Shown here: positions 1 to 10,600 of the stretch, in pieces
Numbering within the stretch: the stretch's first letter is position 1
How the letters are laid out: the number at the start of each line of letters is the position of its first letter
Assembly: GCA_964058805.1 (NCBI GenBank)
Contig: CAXKVV010001170.1
Span: 1-30,230, forward strand
From: Schoenoplectus triqueter
Taxonomy: Eukaryota; Streptophyta; Magnoliopsida; Poales; Cyperaceae
Reading direction: 5' to 3'
DNA length: 30,230 bases
The notes under the pieces: generated by a model
What the model was told of the DNA's origin: nothing
Database searches by the model: none
Seen by the model: only the letters and a program-made list of their open reading frames with translations
Made by a program: the position numbers and the translations under genes

Positions 1-107
1 AGCATTTACAATCCTTATTTGATATTTTTCAATAAACTTTACTATGTATTACATAGCCGGTCCCAAGCCCGGAATAAAGGAGGAGGGTAACTTTATTTAT
101 AATTATT
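1..107. other. Window edge: possible retroelement fragment
   Basis: Positions 55-97 hold a GC-richer island (AGCCGGTCCCAAGCCCGG followed by AATAAAGGAGGAGGG) in otherwise AT-rich DNA. From memory this resembles a sequence that recurs in plant non-LTR retroelements, but I cannot verify this without a search. No ORF or complete element is visible. Confidence 0.2.
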
Positions 108-480
108 TTTGATTTTCTAAAATTTATTTAATTTTATTTGATTATTTTTGAACTTTGAAAAAAATGATAAAAAAATAAAATAATTTTATTATATCATTTA
201 AAATTTTATTTCAATTATTTTAAGTCATATCATTTAAGATTTTATTTAATTTTTCAATAATTATTTTCGATTTTTTATAATTTATTTCAATTTTTGTTGA
301 TTATTTTCGAACTTTGAAAAAAAATGACAACAAAATAAAATAATTTTTTTATATCATTTAAAATTTTATTTCAATTTATTTTAAGTCATATCATTTAATT
401 TTTCAATAATTATTTTCGGTTTTTATAATTTTTTATAATTTATTGGATTATTTTTGAATTTTGAAAAAAAAGACAAAATA
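108..480. repeat. AT-rich degenerate tandem repeat, about 150 bp period
   Basis: A block containing TTGATTATTTTTGAACTTTG-like words recurs at about 138, 297 and 443 (spacings 159 and 146), each time followed by a poly-A stretch with a TGAYAA-type word and AAATAAAATAA. After the first two copies come ATATCATTTAAAATTTTATT and TTTTAAGTCATATCATTT. The third copy is partial. The block is bounded by low-complexity AT sequence to about 600. Seen directly; its origin is not known. The neighbouring GC-rich block suggests both belong to one transposable element whose left part may lie outside the window. Confidence 0.6.
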
Positions 481-612
481 AATAAAATAAAATTTATTGG
501 TGAAGAATATAAGTTTTTTATTTTTTTAATATTTTTAGTGTTTTTTTTTAATTTTTCGGAATTTTTTAGAATTTATTTGGATTTTTCAGAATTAAAAAAA
601 AATAAAAAATTT

Positions 613-825
613 TGACCCGCCGACCCGTCCGACCCGTCCCGACCCGCCCCGTCCCGACCCGCCGACCCGTCCAACCCGACGGGTCTAGGACGGGTCGCGG
701 CCAAACCCCCCGAATTAGACCCGTGCTAACCCGCCCCGCCGTAACCCGTTGACCCGTCCCGTCAAAACCCGCCGACCCGCCATAACCCGTCCCGACCCGA
801 CCCGACCCGTCCCGATTTTAATACA
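613..825. repeat. GC-rich array of degenerate ACCCG/CCCGAC words
   Basis: About 210 bp of almost uninterrupted ACCCGTCC, GACCCG and ACCCGCC words, with one short inverse-orientation stretch (ACGGGTC-AGGACGGGTCGCGG) near 678-700. It stands out sharply from the roughly 80% AT sequence on both sides and ends abruptly at TTTTAATACACTAG near 830. Arrays of this kind are known in subterminal regions of plant hAT-type transposons, where they may act as transposase-binding repeats. That assignment is inference: I see no matching left terminus or target duplication inside the window. Confidence 0.45.
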
Positions 826-1667
826 CTAGTAACCACACAGTGGGCAGAACTGGCCGCAGTCCAATACTTTGAAAATTTTCAAATCTTAAACTATAACCGT
901 TGCATTCACTTCAAATTGTGAATGTGGCTGTAGGTAAATAGAGACAGTTTTGTTATTCATTTCCAAACAGGGTAGATTTGTTATTTTTATTGTTTTAGGA
1001 TCAGACAAAAAAATTTCATTTTTGCCTCAGGTATTGAGATGCTTCATCTCCTTTAACTTCCTATAAAAGAATTGTATATTGAAAACTTACTTTTATAAGA
1101 TGTCAGCATGAAACACCTTGTTATGCATATTAAATAAATATATTACAAGATCTTCAAATACATATTTTTTTCATCATTTGTTTAATAATATGAACAAATC
1201 TGATGACTAAAATCTTATAATTATATTTGTTATGATGGATGATACTTAATATATAATGATGAAATTGGATAGACAGGTTATATATTATTTATATATTATA
1301 CCGACACACCAAATGATTTCATTCTCCGTAGACCCTATATCGTTAAAAAAAAAATGTATTTATATTTAAATATGTGGTAATAGATTATAATAAAAAAATT
1401 AATTACTTTTCTCCGAGGACAAAATATGAAATAAACATTAAAAAATAAAAATAGAAAGTTCTCCGGACTCCAGTGCAATAAAATGAATAGAGAGGTAAAA
1501 TAGCAAAAAAACAAAAAAAATGGACAGCGTGTCAGAGAAGCAACACTATTCTGCTCCTTCCTCTTCCCCCAAGTACTATCCAGTTCACTGTTCACACCGC
1601 CCTGGGCCTCCTCCGGCCTCCACTCTTTGCAATCCCTCTCTCACTTGCTCCAGGTTTCTCTCACGCT
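826..1667 (+). promoter_or_regulatory. Upstream region of RECA1
   Basis: This stretch is AT-rich to about 1500, then turns pyrimidine- and C-rich from about 1550, as expected for a 5' leader. No convincing TATA box can be placed. An ATG at 1520 opens a 112-codon ORF (1520-1858) in a different frame that overlaps the RECA1 start codon. If transcription begins upstream of 1520 this would be an inhibitory upstream ORF; if it begins between 1550 and 1667 it is irrelevant. The transcription start cannot be read from the sequence. Confidence 0.3.
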
Positions 1668-4600
1668 ATGGACTCCATTTCTCCTCTAAAACCCCACGCT
1701 CATCTCTCGCCCTCTCGCCTTATCTCTTTCTATCCTCGACGAACCCCTCCCCTTCCTCTTTTCTGCTCCCTTACGCCTTCATCCAAGCGGAAATCCTTGC
1801 GGAGGCTGAGCTGGCGCTGCCAGGTAGATATAAAAGGCAATGGCTCTCTCTCCAGTGACTCCTCCGACCCCCGATTCCTAGACAAGGTATGGTCGCTCTG
1901 TACTTATATCTTCTTCTATTCCTTGCTTTATGTAGTCGGTGCTGGACTGGAGCATTGAGTATCATTGCTTCTGATTTGTTGAATTAGAATCATGCTTTAT
2001 CATAAACTATGTACTTACGTTCTTCGTTGGCGCTTTTTGTCGAACATGTGGTGTGCGTTCTATGAGAGTATGCAGAGTTCGGTCCGTCTACTACCTAAGA
2101 CCTAAATAGATACCTCCTGGCTTTTTTGTTTGTTTTCAGAAGACTATGAGCTTGTTCGGCAGTTGAAATAAAATGCATTCTCTTTTTTCAAGTTGTATGC
2201 ATGACTTTTATCAAGTACTAAAACCTACATATTGAATCTCCATTATTAAAGATTGCATTCACTCTTATGGTTGTAACTTTGAGATGTAAATCTGAAGTTC
2301 ATGTTTATATCACATGAACTATTTGATTTGATCAGCAAGCACTTTTCATCAATGCAAGTGTCTCATGGTCAGACTTGTAACCTGACATACAGTATACTGT
2401 TGCAATATGTATGTCTTCAGTTGAAATTATCTACAGGCTATCATGGTATGAAAGCATGTTGTTTAGTCAGATATAGTTACTCATAAAAATCAGGCTTAAG
2501 AAGATATAATGAATGGGTGACATGTCATGTCATGGTATGAACCAGTAGTGCTGGGTGTTTTTTTAATTGGCTTGTTTAGTTTGGGATCATTGAGGGTAAT
2601 CATGAATCAAACCTTAATTGGGTAATTTGAAGCTTAACTGCAGGGTTTGCCTCCCAAAGGATAGTTGGGCTAAACTGAGGTTATTTTGAGTAAATTAGTG
2701 AAATTGAGGCTTTCTAACTGAACTGGGTTAAAATGAAGCCTTAATTCTTCAAATTTTGTTAGCAAAAGGCACTGGAAGCCGCAATGAATGACATAAACAG
2801 CTCATTTGGGAAAGGTAGTGTCACCAGGCTGGGCACTGCAGGAGGCGCTCTTGTGTATGCTTCTATTACCTTTTTTTAATTTTCTTTCTTTATATTAATT
2901 TTTATTTTAGCTTTTAAAAGATCTAAGCTAATTAATAATAATTTAATATCATTTTTTTTTTCACAGAGAGACCTTTCCGAGTGGTTGTTTGACATTGGAT
3001 TTTGCTCTGGGAGGTGGCCTCCCTAAAGGAAGAATTGTCGAGGTAATCTCAAAAATTAACTACTCATATGTTTCTTCCTGAGCCAGTCCTGAAATACCAA
3101 TTTGTTCATAGATTTTTATCTAAATTCATATCACAGTACATATGCAAAGATTGTTCACCCTCTTACCTGTTATGGCTCAGCATGCTTGTCATTTAGTTTC
3201 TTTTTGAATTTGAAATGTTCTATTTTGAATCATGGAATGTGCAGATATATGGCCCAGAGAGCAGCGGAAAGACAACTTTAGCCCTTCATGCAATTGCTGA
3301 AATTCAGGTCTGAATTCACCATACATGGAATAGTGTGACAGTTTTAAAGCATCGCTTGTTAATGTATGCTTGTTCTTGTGCAGAAGCTAGGAGGTAATGC
3401 TATGCTAGTTGATGCAGAACATGCATTTGACCCATCTTACTCTAAGGCACTAGGAGTGGACATTGAAAATTTAATTGTATGTCAACCTGACAATGGAGAA
3501 ATGGCTCTTGAGAGTAATGTTCCCTAACCCACTTGTAAAGAGTATAAGATGTACATGTTATGTTGAAACCCTGTTTCCTTGAGCCTTGTGTACTTTTAGT
3601 ATTGAAACAGGAGATCGTTAATCCAAATGCCAATAGGTCCTCCTGTAATAATATTGCACATAGTGGGTATGTGAAGAGACTTGACACATGCCTGTGGAAG
3701 TGTTAACAATGTAAATGAAAAACCGTATGCCTATGGTTTACAATGACTGATTTGTAAATGATTTTGTCAACCTGATTTTTGGCGATATACATTTTGGGGT
3801 AGTGTTCTTGGGACATACCAACCCTGGCAGTATAAGTTCTCTCTATATGAGGAAACATGTAAAAATGAATTAAGACTTTGGTTGGGTTCACCTTGTCCTA
3901 TGTACTGCCTTTTCTTATGATACACTAACAAAGTTTGACGGGTTTTGTCACCATCTTTTTATTTATTTCAGTTGCAGATCGCATGTGTAGATCAGGAGCA
4001 GTAGATCTCATCTGCATTGATTCAGTCTCAGCTCTTACACCACGTGCAGAAGTTGAGGTTATTGCTTAAAACTAACTTATTTTTCCTGCATATGTTAACA
4101 GTTAACCTCCTATTAGTTTCTAAAAATGTATGATATTTTTTTGTTATCTTTGTATCTTCAGGGAGAGATAGGGATGCAACAGATAGGTCTACAAGCTAGG
4201 CTTATGAGCCAAGCATTGAGAAAGATGTCAGGAAATGCATCTAAGGCTGGTTGTACCTTAATATTCATAAATCAAATCAGATACAAGGTCTTGATTTTGT
4301 TTCTCGGTTGTTCTATACTTCTATTTAAATACAGTCAACTGTCCCTGAAATATCAACATATGACATAATTTTGAAGATACTACAAGTATGATGCATGTCC
4401 TATTAGATACAGGAAATAATCAGGAAAGAATTCCTTGCAGAAAGAGAATCTTTTAACCCCACATTACCCATTTGTTCATCTTTTTACACTGTCCACAATG
4501 AAGAGGAGATAATCTTTAGTAATTTCTTATATTGTCTTTTTTTTTTCTTTGGCAAAGTTAGGAGATGCTGGGCACAGGTTAATGCAATGTTTATACATTA

Positions 4601-7600
4601 CATTTATAGGTTCTAAGGGTGGACTTGATCGTTTTTGTTTTCAATTTAACTTTTCAAATATCAGGTAGAACTTGGTTTAAATTTCAATTTTGTTGTTGTT
4701 TGTATTAAGATTGGTGTGTTTTATGGAAATCCTGAAGTGACTAGTGGAGGCATAGCATTGAAATTCTTTGCATCTGTCCGCCTAGAGATCCGTTCTATTG
4801 GCAAGATTAAATCGGTAAGCACACACTAATCTTTAATTCTGATCTCTTCTATGAAATATTAATTTTTGCTGGCTTGGTACTCAGCATAGTATTTAACTAC
4901 TTCCGCATTTAGAGGTTCTTTTTTGTGGTGTCTGTTGACTCAAACATTATTTTTTTTTTCTTTGAGCAAAAAAAGCAAGTATATATATGTAGTTATTTTC
5001 TTATTTTCTTTTATAGGAAAATAGTTACATTTCTTATTTTATTTTCATTTGGCAAAAAAGAAAATTAATCGGAATAATATTGATCTTTTGTTTTCTTTTA
5101 GCCAAAAAGTCCGTTAAGTTTTTGGCAACAAGTGTTCAAGCCCATTTTCAACCTTATCAAAGCACAAAGTACAAAAAGTTAATACAGAATTTACAGATAC
5201 TTCTCCTAAAATTAACTTTTTCATAACATCTTTGGGTAGGCAACAAAAGGCGAAGATGATATAGGCATCCAGGTCCGTGTGAGAGTGCAAAAAAGCAAAG
5301 TATGTAAGACCTTTATTTTCTCTCAAATTTAAGCAAACTTTTATTCTAGTCCTTGTTCCATCAGTACGATGCTGCATGCTTGGTCTGGACTGTTTTTTTA
5401 TTTATTTTGTTTTATTTTACCTCATTACTGTAATGTCCCACTCAGGAACAATTACCAGATTTCACAATAGAAGAGCAACAATTAGCAAAAACAGTTGTAA
5501 TGGAGATCACAACGGAGAGAGAATGATAATTTTATTTAAGAGATTAGTTCAGAAGAAGAAGATAGATAAAGTCTGATACAGAAGAAAGAAAAGAGAGAAG
5601 ATTTGTTTATTACATTCCATGCCTATTCAACTATCACTCTCTACTTATAATAAGAGAAAATATTTACTGAAGTAATTAATTGAAGGATAAAAGTAATTAA
5701 GGACAGCTTTTGACTCTAACCAACGCGCCAACGTTCAACTGACTCCGTCCTTCATCTCCCGAATCTCCTATGGCACCCTTTTACTTCTGGGCGTGTAATT
5801 TCAGCATTAACGGCCCAACTTCCTTTTCTCCTATTGGGCCCCATTCCTTCCGCCTTCTTCACCCTCCAGAACATATCCATTCTGTTTGAATTTAAATCCA
5901 ACGCCACGACTCCCAGCCTTTTTCTTTCTTGCGTCAATTCAAGCTGTGACATTACCCCTCCCATTAAACCAAGCTTGTCCTCAAGCTTAAAGGTAAGAAA
6001 TTGCTTACATAATTCATCGTAGCTCTCCCAGGTAGCCTCTTCATCATCCAGATTTAACCATTTAACTAATACCTCCACTTGAACTTGATTATTCTTTTTA
6101 AGCACCCTTACTGGTTCAATGTGAAGCTTTCCCCATGAGCTGTAAACTGGTAAATGAGCATTAGGGGTTACTCCACCACTTCTACATGGTTTGATTTGTG
6201 ATATATGGAAAACTGGATGAATTAGTTACCCAGGTGGAAGATTTGAGTTTATACGCACCTTACCAATCCTGTCCAGTACTTCAAACGGCCCATAAAATTT
6301 TGGTTTTAACTTGTGTGCACCTGAATTGCCATGTAATGATACCTGACGATATGGCTGAAGTTTTAAATACACTCAATCGCCGACTTTGAAAGACCTCTCG
6401 GATCTCTTGTTGTCTGCAAAACGCTTCATCCGATCTTGTGCCCTAAGTAACTGCAACACTCGGATTGTGGACTGCCTTTCTACCAGTGGATCATTAACAA
6501 CCTGATTAGGGCTTTTTGGAGATGAACCTAGGCTTAATTGGGGGGGTGAATAGCCATATAGGACATCAAAGGGTGTGGTTTGAAGGGCAAAATGGTAATT
6601 GGTGTTATACCACCATTCAGCAAGTGGAACCCATTTAATCCAATCTTTAGGTTTCTAAAAAACCATGTAGCGTAGATAAGCTTCGACACATTGGTTGAGT
6701 CACTCCGTTTGCCTATCGATTTGAGGGTGGTATGTCATGCTGAAATTTAATTGCACTTCTAACATTTTCATTAGCTCCTTCCAAACCTTACTTGTGAATA
6801 ATGGGTCCCAATCTGTTATTATCTTTGATGGCAAGCCATGCTACTTATAGATGTTGTCCAAGAATTGTAAGGCCACATCTACTGCCTTGAATGGGTGAGA
6901 AAGAAATGAGATGACAATATTTAGTGAATTTGTCTATGACCGCTAACAAAACATCTTTGCCATTACATCTCGGTAGGTCACATATAAAATCCATGGAGAA
7001 AACCGACCAGGGTCCATCAGGTATTGGAATTGGCTAGAGCAAGCCAAGAGTGGCAATGTTTTCACCCTTGTTGAGTTGGCATGTATTACAATTCTGAACC
7101 CAATTGATCATTGTTTGCTTTAACCTTGGCCAATAAAATAGTTTTTTGACTCTATGATATGTACCTAAGATTCTTGAATGTCCCTCACACTTGAGTCATG
7201 AAGAGACTTGACAATTTTGCCCCTCCAATTAGCCATAACTATTAACAGATGACTATTATTCACAGAAGATCGAAGGAGTCACAGAAGATCTTAGCACTTT
7301 TACATCTACAGCGCAATTGTAATTAATAGGATACAAACTGAATGTAACAAACTGTATTTGAATTACTCTAGAAGCTTCGCTTAATTACAAGAATTGTACA
7401 GCCTATATAAAGGCATTGTAACATTTTGAGAAAGATATAGAAAAACAGTTTACAATTTATTCATCTTCTTCCTCTGTCTCTTTCTCTCTTCTCCAAAGCT
7501 CATCTGAGCTTTTAATAACACCCACATATATTTTTCCCTTCCTTCTGATGATTCCCTTATGCATCGTAATTTCCTCTTTACCTGGAGACAATGAAGGACT

Positions 7601-10600
7601 GTTGGTGAGTATTTTGCCGGCCCACTCATCACTTTGGTAGCTAGCATGCAACTCCTGCAACCAGCTTGGCATAATTTTTGTGACTGCAGAACAATTTCCT
7701 TCCTCTTGTAACTCAGGTCATCGGGATAGTGCATCAGCAGTCTTATTCTCACTTCCCTTGCGATACTGTATCTCATACTGCAGCCCCATCATCTTACTAA
7801 GCCCCTTGTGTTGAAGAGCATGAGTAAGTCATCGTTCTAGAAAATGTTTAAGACTTATTTGATCAGTCTTAATGATAAAAGACTTGCCCTCCAGATAATG
7901 CCTCCATTTGCTAACGGCAGTGAGTAAGGCCAGCAGTTCCTTCTCGTACGTGGACAAGGCTTAATTTTTAATGCCTAGAGCTTTGCTTAAGAAAGCGATT
8001 GGTCTTTTCCCTTGCATGAGGACTGCTCCTAGCCCCTTGTCTGAAGCGTTTGTTTCTATAATAAAGGGATTATTAAAGTTTGGCATGGCTAGGATGGGTG
8101 CACTGCACATGGCCTGCTGCAACAACTTAAATGCTTGGCTGGTGTTTTCATTCCACTGGAATGAATTTTTCTTTAGTAACTCAGTAAGTGGTTTACTGAT
8201 GGAATCATAGTCCTTAATAAATTTACGATAGTACCTCGTTAAGCCCAAAAAAACCCTGAGTTCTTTTATTGTTTTAGGCTCTGGCCATTCCAACATAGCT
8301 TGGATCTTAGTAGGATCGGTAGCAACCCCTTGCTCGGATATGAGGTGCCTTAGATACTCGATCTGAGAAACCTCAAATTCACACTTACTTTTCTTTGCAC
8401 AAAGTTGATTTTCCAAGAGTTTTTGAAACACCAAAGCCAGATGGTACTTGTGTGATGCAAAATCAACACTATACACCAAGATGTCATCAAAGAAAATGAA
8501 AACGAACCTTCTCAAATAAGGCTTAAAAATTTGGTTCATGAGGGCTTGAAATGTCGCCAGTGCGTTAGTCAACCCGAAAGGCATCACCAAATACTCGTAG
8601 TGGCCTTCATGGGTACGAAATGAGAAGATTTGTTTATTACATTCCATGCCTATTCAACTATCACTCTTGAGTGAGGCTATGGTGCTTCGCGAAGCACAAA
8701 ACCTCCCGTGCTTCGCATCCGTATCTCGAATTTGAAAGTTCATACGCTCGATCCAAACCGTTGAACATGATCTTCATATTGAAATATCTTTGGAGATCAA
8801 ATTTTATATTTTTTTGAATTTTTTTGCTATTTTTTAAATGAGTATAAAATTTGCTGATCTAACGATTTCTGCACCATCCAAAACTAGCGATTTTGTACCC
8901 ATCTAAAAAATAGCAAAAAAAATCAAAAAAATATAAATTTTGATCTCCAAAGATAGTTCAATATGAAGATCATGTTCAACGGTTTGGATCGGGTGTATGA
9001 ACTTTCAAATTCGAGATACGGACGCGAAGTACGGGAGGTTTTGTGCTTCGCGAAGCACCATAGCCTCACTCATCACTCTTTGCTTATAATAAGAGAAAAG
9101 ATTTACTGAAGTAATTAATTGAAAGATAAAAGTAATTAACGACAGCTTCTGACTCTAACCAACGCGCCAGCGTTCAATTGACTCTGTCCCTCATCTCCCG
9201 GATCCTCTATGGCACCCTTTTACTTCTGCGCGTGTAATTCTAGCATTAACGGACCAACTTCCTTTTCTCCTATTGGGCCCCCATTCCTTCCACCTTCACC
9301 CTCCACAACAGATCCGTCCTATTTGAATTTAAATCCAGCGCCACAGCTCTCAGTCTTTTTCTTTCTTGCCCCAATGCTTGGTCTGGACTGCTTTTTTATT
9401 TATTTTGTTTTATTTTACCTCATTACTTTGTAAACTAAGGTTGAATTGAGAGACTTCCAAAATCTGAAGTTGAATGTGAGCTTTCTTGACCAGATTTGAG
9501 GTGGATTCATGTAGGACTGTTTCTAAATATGGTAACAATTGCAGAAATTGACTGTTAGTTAAGGATTAATTGCACAACTAGGTGAACGTATCAATACCAG
9601 TAGGAATTGTACCTGTATGGAATTTTGTTTAAGGTATCAGATCGAAATTCTTGGTATATTGTGGAAGGAAGCTAGAGAAATAGAGAGTCCAGCAGGAATG
9701 GCCAGCTTCGATGTTGTAGCAGTGGATGATTGGTTTTGTATCCGGTGATTTATTTAGTTCTGTTTTGACTATTATGCAGGTTTCCAGACCATACAAGCAA
9801 GCAGAATTTGAAATTATATTTGGAGAAGGTGTTAGTAAACTTGTAAGCGTATTATATTACAAGCTGTTACCACTTACAAGGCTAGCATGCTTCTTTGTTT
9901 TTGTGATAACTAGTCTAATATATATTAACAAATAAAATGTTATACTGATTAGTTTTTATTTTAATTTGCAGGGATGCATTCTGGATTGTGCTGAAATGAT
10001 GGATGTGTTAGTGAAAAAAGGATCATGGTATTACTATGGAGACCAAAGGTATGCCTTCGCTTTTCCTTCTCTAATTTTCAACGGCAGCCTTCATTGGTGC
10101 ATGCCGCGTTCAGATTTATTTGAACTGAGATGGTAGGAGAAACAGGTCCTTCAGTGTGCCATTGTTTGGGAGAATTTACAGAATTTACAAGTATATACTA
10201 CCATCTCACATATATGTCATGACCAGCACAGTTGTGCTTAACCATCACTTCTTGACTGGTACCATAGCTCTCATTATTGAGCACTCATTTCCAGGAGAGA
10301 TTTTTTTGTTGGTACCGTACGAGACAATTGTCTGCTATGCCAGAGTTCAAGCAGCACTTTTGGCTGGCAAGAAACCATTTAATTGGATCTCAATCCGTTC
10401 CTATATTACTTGCTCGATCCTCTATTAACCATAAAATCTATTTAATACAGACTAGGTCAAGGCAGAGAAAAGGCGTTGCAATACTTACGAGAAAACCCTC
10501 ATGTTTGTAGTGAAGTAGAAAAGGTTTGTATCCAGGCCCATCTTTTCTTTTTAGCTGTATGCTCCTTAACATTCTTGATATTTGAATTGCATAAGCATAA

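Larger units (their letters stand above)
5429..9373 (-). mobile_element. Internally deleted Ty3/gypsy chromovirus in RECA1 intron 9
   Basis: LTR retrotransposon in antisense orientation to RECA1. In element orientation it keeps a partial 5' LTR (8622-9373, interrupted by a foldback element), then reverse transcriptase from the middle of its coding region, RNase H, integrase with zinc finger and catalytic core, a C-terminal chromodomain-like segment, a polypurine tract and a full 3' LTR (5429-5951). Primer-binding site, gag, protease and the front of reverse transcriptase are missing. By eye the two LTRs differ at roughly 25-30 of about 290 comparable positions, so the insertion is old. The chromodomain places it among chromoviruses; I do not assign a clade. 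Frameshifts and stops make it non-autonomous. Confidence 0.9.
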
